NCBI GenBank assembly: GCA_036852015.1
Contig: JAANDG010000401.1
Location: 62,001-126,000, forward strand
Source of the DNA: Pelodera strongyloides
Taxonomy: Eukaryota; Nematoda; Chromadorea; Rhabditida; Rhabditidae
Length of the DNA: 64,000 bases
Reading direction: 5' to 3'
The position numbers and the translations under genes were made by a program. The notes beneath the pieces are model-generated. The model did no database searches. It saw nothing but the letters and a program-made list of their open reading frames with translations, and was not told where the DNA came from. Positions within the stretch are counted from its first letter, which is position 1. Each line of letters starts with the position of its first letter. Positions 11,901 to 20,162 of this stretch are shown piece by piece.

Positions 11901-14067
11901 GTTTTTGGGAATATATTTGTGATATATTCAGAGCAGCCCACATTGCGTCTGTACAACGTGCACACTCAGCAGTGCTTTGTGAGCTCCCTCCCAGCAGATC
12001 AACACAAGGATGCGGTTGTAGATGTGAGTACATTTATATTATACATTTTTGTTTATCTGCAGCATAATAACCTGAAACGTGGAACTCTTGGTTCAAATTC
12101 TTACTTTTATTATAGTTTTCATGAAACACGTCGTTTGGTGTACTTAATTTTTCTTTTTGGTTTTTTTAATTATGGCCCGTTTGCTTGATCTTGCGACCTT
12201 GCCATTGCGTACGCGATTTGTACCATACTTATAAGTTGTATTTGCTATCCTTTTTAGGTGAATTACTCGGAAAACGCTCGTCTTTATGTGACTGGATCGA
12301 AGGACGGAGATGTAAAGGTAGAGTTATCATGAAAGTTTTTGGTCTTGACACGGACACTTCATCGAAGTGTTAACATATGAATATAAATGTAAATCTTTTA
12401 CGCTTCAAGAGCGTGCACCTTTATTCAAGGGTTTTCAAATTCAAAGTTTGCTTATGACATGTTCCGCAGAGGCCCTGAGCGTAGGGCTACGTGTTGCAGA
12501 TGACTCTTCGGGCTAGGGCCAATTCGGCATAACATCTGTCCCCGACGATGTTGTTCTGACCGATTACTAATGACTAGAGGCGTTGCGTGCTTAGTGTCCA
12601 TTTTTAGTGACTTAGTGACCAAGGATTTTGAAATTTTAAGAAAGAAAGGAGGAAGAATTTCGATAGTATTTCAAAATTCTGTATATTTTATATATTATAA
12701 AAAAACTGTATATTATGTCAGGTGTGGGATGGAATTTCGAATCGTTGTGTGGAAACGTTCTCCCGCGCGCACGACGGTGCAGCTATTTGCAGTGCGCGAT
12801 TCACCAGAAACGGAAAGGTGAGCTTCAGCTTTATTTTACATGAATCTATCGAAATTCGAAATACTTACACAGTAGAGTAGAGGTTTCATAGTTTAACGTT
12901 ACCGTGGTCAATATACAAGGTGAAATACTGTTTTATTTGTGTATGGTTGTTTATTCGTGTATTGTGGAGTGATATGGGCGCTAGGACCCGAGAGGCGTAT
13001 GTGCTTAGTGAATAGTGAACAGTGAACTTGGAACTGTAGTTGTAGTTTGATAGTTTCATGATATTGTAGGATTCACAATTCACACCTTATTAAATCGTCA
13101 TTGAGTTAATTATTTAGTATATCCTGACTGCTGGCGGCTAAGTACGTGTACGTGTAGTTTCATGAGATTGTAGGATTCACACCTTATTGATTTAATATAA
13201 AGTAAATCGTTATTGAGATAGTTAATCAGTGCTATTTAGTATATCCTGACTGCGGGCATGGATTCGAATGTCAAACTGTGGGAGTTGTCCACTAATCGTT
13301 GTCTGATTGGGTACACTGGAGCCGGAGCTACAGGAGTTCAAGAATATTCTATCAACGCCTCGTTTAACCACAATGAGGACTTTGGTTAGTGTTTTTTTAA
13401 AGAATATCAGTTATCAGTTTATCACCTCCACATAACGATAACCATTGTCTCGTTAGGGGAGTTTGCGACGTATGCCCTACGTATAAGTGGCTTGTTGTGT
13501 GGAAAGGGAAGAGCTACGATTATTCTCATGATTGGTAGTTGTAGGTCTTATTTCTTATTGTTCAATTTCAATGTCATATTTTCAGTACTGTTCCCCGATG
13601 AGAAATCAGGAAGTTTATGCTCGTGGGACGCTAGAAATTCGGACAGAAAACGCTTACTAGCTCTTGGTGGGTTAATATTTTATGTGTTGTTTACTTTGTT
13701 TTAGAGTTACTCAGTTACACTAGCAAATTGTTGTGAGTTGTGTTGCACGTGCAGCAAATCGTTGCCTTTTAATTGAAATATCTGTACTTTCGTACTTTAT
13801 CAGTACGTTTTGTTCGCGATTACTTTCTAGACCGTCTAGACGTGTAACTTATAACAAATATGTATGGTCGTCGTTGTAGTAGTTGACATATGACAAAACT
13901 GAATTCGGCACAAAAAGAAGCTAAAGCTAATCACTTTTAAATATTGATATTTATTTTCAGGACACACTGCGGCCACTCGTGTCTTTGCCCATTCTCCCAC
14001 TATGCCGGCCTTCTTAACTGGAAGTGATGACTTTAGGGCAAGATTCTGGTATAAGAAGACGACGTAA
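5956..14067 (+). CDS. cpf-1: Cleavage stimulation factor subunit 1 (CstF-50), WD40 protein
   Basis: Twelve exons keep phase throughout: 5956-6005, 9649-9808, 9985-10123, 10417-10565, 11042-11164, 11535-11598, 11932-12023, 12258-12317, 12722-12817, 13240-13384, 13586-13666, 13961-14067. They total 1266 nt, 421 residues, against about 431 in human CSTF1. The N-terminus ([31 protein letters not shown]) is the CstF-50 homodimerisation domain; then comes [10 protein letters not shown], and seven WD repeats with blocks such as [51 protein letters not shown] and a C-terminal [13 protein letters not shown]. CstF-50 acts in the nuclear CstF complex for pre-mRNA cleavage. The acceptor TTTATTTTAG ends at 5950, five bases before ATG. 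Intron 1 hosts a 3.3-kb antisense LINE. Acceptors of exons 2 and 10 are each tandemly duplicated. Confidence 0.95.
6166..9018 (-). CDS. LINE ORF2: APE endonuclease and reverse transcriptase
   Basis: This 950-residue protein has an N-terminal APE-type endonuclease: SFNAHSI (about residue 8), AICETWLDS (about 38), GDLNFNV (about 145) and SDHLSLVF near 218, the usual N, E, D-N and D-H catalytic set. The reverse transcriptase spans about 450-720, with [53 protein letters not shown] and the catalytic YADDVK. The C-terminus ([10 protein letters not shown].. SLKSLQHRR.. [13 protein letters not shown]) is the conserved tail of CR1/jockey-type elements. It nicks target DNA and copies element RNA in place. 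No stop or frameshift is seen, so it may be functional. The start could be a few codons different. Confidence 0.9.
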   Translation of the reverse strand: MNRLSCISFNAHSILSRSHNRRYVIQNMTRTLEYSVIAICETWLDSNTCSALLDPCGNYIVYRNDRPLDSGKVRGAGICLFVDKRICSNEIFSGFVSNCNLCIVDIHASCSLRIVLCYRPPDISIVDTEGILDCIETYLTDRDSNVLLGDLNFNVQFASQFSFVGKPAEKFKDFLSCNNMFLLNKLPTFRDSVRILDVVVADSLDVVENIQTVAPIAQSDHLSLVFDLVLESTIEQFSGNFQRLTPDDFVFISSKISDTDFRSFCTRNSTIQEDYAFLLSCIKSAISRIPQKPCSNKLPRHIGWAKLSMEKAFSNIDQPGGQERFAVADKKYRTMCKRFEANIERRAVNANDPKKFFSYLNSKSKNPSAVSQSFFVPSVSSPVHVSDPVKISNLFANFFHSVYVPDDDSPIPPFSSPYPGPAQCNFLITESIVESAIRDLPNKHSQTPDGISSFVIKNLRIILVPILTKLFNKSLLLCVLPEEWKHAFVAPLPKKPPHTQIENYRPISLTSSICKVFENILKSSIMDHMFSRDLFSSNQFGFLKGRSTTTQLLTCMSEWFEAKENGEQVDCIYIDFAKAFDIVNHRFLLYKLRMYGISSLVCDWISSYLSDRTFQVKYKNAVSKSLPCSSGVPQGSILGPILFLIYINDIDLCSLGGSSIVMYADDVKLSRVMEKADPHVAYYQMREELENLLLWSNTWKMKISEPKCQHLAIGDQWEFPLKINGSVVPKINTIRDLGIMVSSDLSFSSHIEKIVRSATVTATRILKSIVQPNLSVYLKSYTSYVRPILEYASTVWSPYSKNEILLVERVQNRFTKIALNKINYEMYHNFTKEERLTVFSLKSLQHRRIVYDLIECFKIVRGFGLHKHPVLDSMFILGGRQRRDGNSLYIRQEMVSTLQTQSFFKHRVTRIWNLLDEATVRSSTIESFKSKINALDLVELSDQADCNIGA
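9045..9464 (-). CDS. LINE ORF1-like fragment, proline/serine-rich
   Basis: An open frame of 139 codons ends 27 bp before ORF2 in the same element. It begins [20 protein letters not shown] and is rich in Pro, Ser, Arg and acidic residues afterwards ([29 protein letters not shown]). I see no zinc knuckle or RRM. Position and composition suggest the C-terminal part of ORF1, the RNA-binding nucleocapsid-like protein of LINEs, probably 5' truncated. Its identity as ORF1 rests on position alone. Confidence 0.5.
   Translation of the reverse strand: MYTQYFGKEYSWLYCRPSLPEDKRAQYVRTHPPHWHPGESSKASSPSSPKERANVRPRPLTPAQSTSQPIPAPVQPTVVESSPNSVLGHTLATYVPDDGDETVPAFDPFNSAILGSPGSERSLPSDEDFPRLSVGNTPG
9535..9662 (+). 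repeat. Tandem duplication of CstF-50 exon 2 acceptor
   Basis: Copy 1 (9535-9586) and copy 2 (9610-9662) are diverged duplicates. Both contain GTATTT, ATCCGT(A/G)GATTGATG, a T-rich tract, an AG and then GCAA followed by TTATATG or TTATTCTATG. Copy 2 is the real acceptor (AG at 9647-9648). Use of the copy 1 AG (9571-9572) would keep the first codons but reach a TGA at about 9606. Confidence 0.75.
10691..10782. repeat. Short foldback in CstF-50 intron 4
   Basis: AATAAACATCAAAGACA at 10691-10707 is perfectly complementary to TGTCTTTGATGTTTATT at 10766-10782, with AT-rich arms continuing inward. It resembles a small MITE or its relic. Confidence 0.6.
11262..11392. mobile_element. GAGGCCATATTCACC foldback element, copy 1
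   Basis: About 131 bp with terminal inverted repeats GAGGCCATATTCACCACT and complement, in CstF-50 intron 5. Three further copies are at 27183-27313, 46652-46783 and 54734-54864. No coding capacity for a transposase. Confidence 0.75.
13053..13262 (+). repeat. Tandem duplication of CstF-50 exon 10 acceptor
   Basis: Copy 1 (13053-13140) and copy 2 (13157-13262) share GTTTCATGA.ATTGTAGG, ATTCACACCTTATT, a CTATTTAG or TTATTTAG acceptor and the exon start TATATCCTGACTGC. Only copy 2 continues into exon 10 (from 13240). The copy 1 acceptor ends at 13117 and would read YILTAGG and then stop at 13139-13141. Confidence 0.85.
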
Positions 14068-15468
14068 TTGTGTTTTTGTCGATTTGGTTTACGTTGGTAC
14101 GTAACTTTCAGGGCATAAACCTCGCCGGTGAGTCCGGGGGTGGTTCGCGAAATTTTCTCTGTTTGTGATACGTTTCTAATAAATTCCTCGTACCACCTCC
14201 GGGCTTCCCATATCTTCTATGCTAATTCCGGAGGTGGTTCAGTCATGAGCCCTCTAAATTTATGCAATATTCTAATTCCGGTGGTGGTTCGCCGGTGAGC
14301 TCGTCAGCGGGCTTAGGCTATGAACTTAGTGTTGCTTAGTTTGCTATTGTGAAATTGTGACTTAACTTGACTCAATTTACTTGATACTTACACTGTTCCG
14401 TGTGTTTTTGTCTTTTCAACGGCAGACTGGGTGACTGTCAGACCTTGTTTGCATCACGTGAAAGTGTTGTTCGGAGTTTTTGGAGTAGAATTTATCTATG
14501 TGTAGGGTTTTCTCATGTTTCATAGATTTCTTGGGTTTCCGGTGATTTTCTTCTAATAACATTTGCGTTAATAATGTTCAATGGCCGATGTTCAACATAA
14601 TCGAATCGTTTTTCTGGTTACTTGTTTTCGAGGCGTGTACCTGAGTAGTGTGCGGTAGGTTAGTCACGATGTAGCTTCCTATTTGTGGTATTTGTATTGG
14701 GGTAAGTTCTTAGTTATACAAGGGGAATCGGTTTACAGTAGTTTTCAAAATTGGGAAGCTTACCTCTTCCTTAGTCCTACTCTTGATTTACGTGACACTA
14801 ACAACTCTGGTTGCTAGTGTCGCTACTACTTCAAGGAGTATAATGTTTGTTACTTTGATTCCACCATATCATTTCTGTACATATATTTAAAAATAAGTTG
14901 TTATTTTTAGAAAATTTTATATTTGTTTATTAAATTAAATACACCAAAAGGTGTGCATCCGAGGATGAGAGTTAAAAACGAACATACAAACGGAAAACGA
15001 ACATACATTGCTATTTCTGTCACGTAAATTATCGATAAATTTTTGTTTTCTTTATGTTGCTTTGTTTGTCACTAACATGATCCAATAGAAATGGAAAATA
15101 TTTATTTGAAGAGATTATGAGGCGATATTTTGCACGATTATTGCACTTTGTGATTGTTCCTCACAGAAGCTTTCCTGAATTTGGAAATTTAAAGCGGTAT
15201 GGGACATGGTTTTTGAAATTATTCCACCAGTGTTCCATTACGTGCCTTAGATGTCACACAATGGCATTCCGTATTTTCTTTGCAAGAACTGGGCTTGGTT
15301 TATTTCCGGCGCTGAAGTTGTTACGCTTGCTTAGTATATTAGGCCTATTTATTGTTTTGTCAGATATTGCAATCAGTGACTAAACCGTGCAAGAACTGCA
15401 AACCCGCAAACTCACCTAGTATATGTAGACGTTGCGTAGATACTCGGGTACTTGAATATTAAAGTCCT
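14068..15468. other. Intergenic region between CstF-50 and the membrane-protein gene
   Basis: No gene is supported here. It holds the 3' flanks of two convergent genes. At 14119-14300 a loosely repeated GGTGGTTC(G/A) block with CCGG neighbours recurs three times with partial complements. At about 14925-14965 there is a retroelement-tail fragment (GGTGTGCATC next to an AT-rich stretch) also found at 21120 and 22170. A GCGGTATGGGACATGG piece at about 15195 matches the GCGGTAT..CACGTG foldback termini. Confidence 0.5.
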
Positions 15469-18400
15469 TTATTTGGGCATATCGTCGTACATATCGTCGT
15501 TACGTCTACTCACTGCTTCGAAGGGGTGACGGGTATCCTTAAAGATATCAGAGCCTAGCTTCTAAGTTTATATTTTCACGACTATTGCTGACGTTTGTTT
15601 GTGAGCCTAACTGCGTATTTATGGTTGATCAGTGTCTGACAATTACACATAACCACCAAACCTGGAATTTGCGCTTACTCAGCTTTTTTGCCGCGTATTC
15701 TCAGATTCTAAACAGCCACCGGAATCTGGGGTCCAGCAGAACTATTCCGTAGGGAGTTTTATAATCGATGTTCGCACTACATCCAAGCACGCGGCCGTGT
15801 ATTCGCTCAAAGATGACGCGCCGCTTCAAATTGGCCCCTGTTCACAAATCAGTGATAACTTGGAACCCACCTGTCTCTGGGGACTGACTACTACATCGTG
15901 GTCTTTAACATTCTTCTCCTTCGCGCTATCCTCGAAGAATAGGTCATCGGCCGACTGAAATTGAATTTCTCACTTTTTTCGTAAGATTAAGAGTCTATTG
16001 TCTCCTAAATTTGTACGACCCTGATTTTGTCGGATCTGTTGCTTCTTTTGTAGTTCATCTATTTTTGTGAGGATGTCGTACGTTGGGTTCACAATTTTTC
16101 CTTACTTCGTTCAAGGGTCATTTGACTGGAAACTAACTTTCTGATCGGGTTTCCTCCCGATTGCTTTCCCTTCATCCGATCCTTTTCCCTTTTCAAAGAA
16201 GATATTGTCGGCGGCTTCTGAATAGATTTGAACGTCAACTGGGTCAACTGTGAAAACTACAAACTACTTACTACAAACTACTAGTTCAATTAAGGTTCTT
16301 GTTTATCCCGTTCTCTGCTGTCGATGTCATTGTAGATCGATGCTAATATGTTCATGGGATTTCCAAGCATGGTGAAAATTTACAGTATTTTGGAACTACA
16401 CGAGAATATTTTTCAAATTTTTCATATTATATATGGAAGTTTAGTGCAGAAATACGGTATTGACAGAATCACACCGAATTTTTGGGATACTTGGAAATCC
16501 CATAATGGTTTCGAGGTAGAGACTTCATAATATATAATATGATATGATAATATGATATGATCGATATTGTCCTTATGCTCAGTAACACAGGCGACGAACA
16601 GGTTCTCCGAGACTTGTGTAGGAACTCTGGGGTCTATTTATATGTTCTAATCAAGTATGTATATTACCCGGTCCTGCCTTCATGCTTCCTGGTTCTGCAT
16701 TAAGCTTCCCGTCTTCTGCATGTTCCTCCATAGTTAGTCCGTCGTCCATACTTCCGAAAAGTTCACCTTCTGATGCTGATGTTGTTACTTCCTATAAGTA
16801 AATTTCTATTCAATTTGGTAGTGGTTTGATGCATCGCGACGACTGATTATCGCCAGCTAACTTAGGGCACGCCGGTTGGCGAGCCGTGCACTTTTTGCCT
16901 GATATTGCTCAGCGCAAGCAGTGTGTCGCACAAAATCTTCCCGTCTGTGAATTCGACCGTCCTGAGCGGCATGCGGCTCCTCCTCCTACGTTCGCTATTA
17001 GGTGGGCGGTCACTTCTTTCCTCCCCTATCACACCCAATGTTTCACGCTGATCATTTCCAGCGGTCAGTTGCGAATTTGGTATTCAGACTAGTGCTCGCC
17101 TTGGTGACATATAAATAAGAAATAGGTAATGTCTAATAATGACGTATAAGTGCTTACCTCGTCTCCGAATGGATTAACTGGCGGTGGTTGTGTCTGTGTT
17201 TCTACTTCTGCCATTGCGGCGATCTTCTCGGATGGGAGGGTCAACTCTGGAAGGTTGGAATTCAAATATTTGAGGGTAGCGCGTCTAGCCTCGCGGTAGC
17301 GCCTAGCCTAGCCCGCGGTAGCGCCTAGCCCATCGGTAGCGCGCCAAGCGCCGCGGTAGCGCGCCTAGCCCAGCGGTAGCGCGCCTAACCCTTCTTGGTT
17401 CTCTCCGAGCGACTGCGACATTTTTTTTCACTCTTCTTATTATCTATTGCATTTGCTTGACTTCAACTTGCGTGGCTTTCAGCATCATGAAATTGGGGTG
17501 AAAGTTTGTCAAACTGTTTTCACGGCGACTTCTTGCCGCGCGCAAAATGCTTTCCCCATCACGCACCCCGTCAAATGCATTTTGAGCGCGCCACATTCGC
17601 GCCGCTTGCACGCTAACTTTCCTCGCACCCCATATTCGCGCCGCTTGCACGCCAACTTTCCTTTTATTACCCTGGCGATCTTATGATCAAATCCAAGTTA
17701 ACCCATTCCTACGTAATTGCACTTACGTGGTGGGAAGAGTGGTTCTCCGTGTAAGGTCTCCTCGTCGAGGTGGACGGCGACAACGTCGACGGGTTCTGGG
17801 ATGTGAGGAGGTAGAGGACGGGCTCTGAAGGGACCATTGTTTCCTCTATCTTTCTCTCTCTCTATCTTTCTCTCTCTCTCTCTCTCTGTCTCCTTTCTTG
17901 TGTTAATTCCCTCACCTATAAAGTGGAGGGAAAGGGTTTCCTGGATTTCCCTCTGGTGGATAGAAGGGAGAGATTCCTAATCGTGATGACGTACCTTCCT
18001 TTCCTATTAATGGAATCTAAAAGGTAATCTATGTACCCTCTTGTACGATACGGTGGCTAATAGTGACTTCTAAGGACATACTCATGATCGGTGATTACTA
18101 GGTTGTAGTGTAGTCGGCAAGAAATTCTACTGGTAATGGTAAGCTAAACATTCCCAATCTAGATAAGCACAATAAAATAACCCAAGTGTTGGCTGCACCG
18201 ACTGGCGGCTAGCCATGGACTCTAGTGCAGTCCTATTGTCTATGCATATAGGTTAGTCTGTAAATAGATAAGAACAATGAACAACATCAATCATTGTCCT
18301 GAGAATATCGATAAATTAGCCTTGCCGAAGACAATGTCATGCTATACTTTTTTTAAAACATGTTTAGCACTACGTAGTTATTCGTATTGAAACTTTGTAC

Positions 18401-19384
18401 GTAAATCATTTAGAAAAGGTGAAAGTAATTGTATTATGTGTGTATATAATGTCTCCCATGTCCTACGGTTTCTTCTACTACAATTTAGTCATACGCTTTG
18501 TGTTTAGCTAGTGGAATGAAAAATCACAACTTGCGTCAAAATTGCTTACCTTTCCGACAAATGGGATATTGTCGTATGAAACGTCCACATAGGAGTATGG
18601 TGCTGAAATGACCACATATTAAAGCGAAGTACCGGCCGGTTTTTGAAACACTCGGACAACCGAATTATTACGTGTTTATGCGAATTTTCTCGAATTTGGC
18701 TCGATTTTTTATTCTAATTTATGTTCATTTTTCATAAGCTGCATAAGAATGCTGGTGGACTCGATGTGTTTCAAACAACGGAGGTATTGCGCTTTAAAAA
18801 TGAACTTAGTATTAAAAATTCTAAAGAAATTAAAAATACCACATATTGGTATTAGCAGTCATTGTCGTAATGATTTTGTCTAATTGAAAGTTCAAGTATT
18901 TTTTACTTTGAAGCGAAATACCGGCCGCTTTTTGAAACACATCGAGTACACCAGCATTCTTATGCAACTTATGCAAATGAACATAAATTATAATAAAAAA
19001 TCGAGCTAAATTAGAGTAAATGAGCATAAACACGTAAGAATTCAGTTGTCCACGATGAGTTTCAAAAACCGGCCGGTATTTCGCTTTAAACGGTAAGCTT
19101 TGATCTTGTGTTATAATGGGGGCATAGGGAACAGAAGGCGGGGCTTTTAAAATTTTTATTTATTTAATTTAACCATCTGCTTTAACCTGTCTAGTACGTA
19201 AGTAAGTAAATAAACATATAACTACTAGTAGTAAGAAAAACTCGCTGTAGATTCCCAATCCCGGTCCATATGCAGTGATCGCATCAATGTATTGTTTAAA
19301 AAGAAACGCGTTTGATGGGTCCACAAGAGACGGTGGAGCACTTTGGGCAAAGTTGAATAGAAATGAGAAGAGTAATAGTACCAT
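15469..19384 (-). CDS. Unrecognised single-pass membrane protein with acidic FF motifs
   Basis: I infer eight minus-strand exons in consistent phase: 19384-19174, 18602-18550, 17853 (start uncertain)-17727, 17246-17158, 16791-16668, 16247-16138, 15954-15871, 15561-15469, about 296 residues. Exon 1 has a signal peptide (MVLLLFSFLFNFAQSA), a short ectodomain and a transmembrane segment (FFLLLVVICLFTYL) followed by RTR. The tail is acidic and contains VNPFGDE (an NPF motif), EGELFGSMDDG, EAADNIFFEKGKG, SADDLFFEDSAKE and GSDIFKDTRHPFE. NPF motifs bind EH domains, and FF preceded by acids resembles FFAT-like VAP ligands; both are inference. An acceptor at 19403-19404 precedes ATG. I do not recognise the family. 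Exon 3 begins in a GA repeat and its acceptor is unresolved: the better acceptor (17916-17917) is out of frame by the present repeat length. Confidence 0.6.
17277..17395. repeat. GC-rich tandem repeat, about 20-bp unit
   Basis: Six or so imperfect copies of a unit like GCGGTAGCGCGCCTAGCC lie in intron 3 of the membrane-protein gene. It is far more GC-rich than its surroundings. Confidence 0.8.
17575..17662. repeat. Two direct copies of a CGCGCCGCTTGCACGC unit
   Basis: The block CATATTCGCGCCGCTTGCACG (abbreviated core CGCCGCTTGCACGC) with AACTTTCC downstream occurs twice, about 46 bp apart, in the same intron as the GC-rich tandem repeat. Confidence 0.6.
17853..17887. repeat. GA/CT microsatellite at an exon start
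   Basis: An interrupted CT run on plus (GA on minus) spans the presumed acceptor of exon 3 of the membrane-protein gene. Changes in its length would shift the frame if the acceptor at 17916-17917 is used. Confidence 0.7.
18619..18797. mobile_element. TTAA-flanked foldback element (AGCGAAATACCGG family)
   Basis: Begins TTAAAGCGAAGTACCGGCCGG and ends with a degenerate complement GCGCTTTAA. It sits 16 bp upstream (minus-strand sense) of the exon 2 boundary of the membrane-protein gene. The inner consensus AAGAATGCTGG and CGATGTGTTTC is shared with other copies. Confidence 0.75.
18909..19090. mobile_element. TTAA-type foldback element
   Basis: Second copy in the same intron; left end GAAGCGAAATACCGGCCG, right end ACCGGCCGGTATTTCGCTTT. 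Orientation of the inner part is inverted relative to 18619-18797. Confidence 0.8.
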
Positions 19385-19869
19385 TTACTTTGTGGCGTTG
19401 AGCTGAAAAAGCGGGTGGTTAGCTACAGCTAAACGCTACACCAATATGTGTATTAGTATGCAACAACTAGGTTTCCTACGTTTAGCTATCTTAACGCCTA
19501 ACTTGTCCTTTAATCCTTTAGACAGGGACGTAGATTGATATATTTTCAGAATTATTTTCATGAATTACTTTAATATTTTGTATACCATATTTAGACCACC
19601 GTATGCATGAAACGAGTTTAGCTTAATTCTTTAATTTTTCTCGTTTATCGTACAAATAAGGAGTAGCAATTATTATGATTTACAATATTTTATATCTAAT
19701 GTCGAAGGAAGGAAATTGAAGTAAAATTAGAATATATATATAGTCGACGATTTCTCGATCAATGTGCAGTGACGAAATCGGAAACACTTTTTGATGACAT
19801 TTTTCCCCATTTCGGCTTGATCTCCATCCTTAGCCGGCTTTAGTCATAGGCAAGCGAGAGCTAGCTTGT

Positions 19870-19900
<31 letters not shown>

Positions 19901-20162
19901 TTCTGTCTCTACCATTCTCTCCTTCCTCTCTGTCTCTCCGCTATCCTCCGTCGCTCTCCTGTTTTCGCTTGATGCACTCTTTATCGCTGCATTTTCTCGC
20001 CGGTTTTCTAGTTGCGTTCTAATGCATTGAAAATATTAAAACTGTGAACTGCGCATTTTTAGAGTTATTGGTTTCTATAATGGAATGGGGCGACATAGAT
20101 CTTATTGTTAAGTATTTGGAACATATAGTTGTAATTTAGATGGTTTGACACCTCGACTCGCC

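Noticed and set aside
15600..15960. Plus-strand open frame through 15690-15960 and a minus frame (IFERIHGRVLGCSANIDYK)
   Set aside because: Both overlap the 15871-15954 exon region; splice phases connect the exon ending at 15871 directly to 15561 without either, and neither resembles a known domain.
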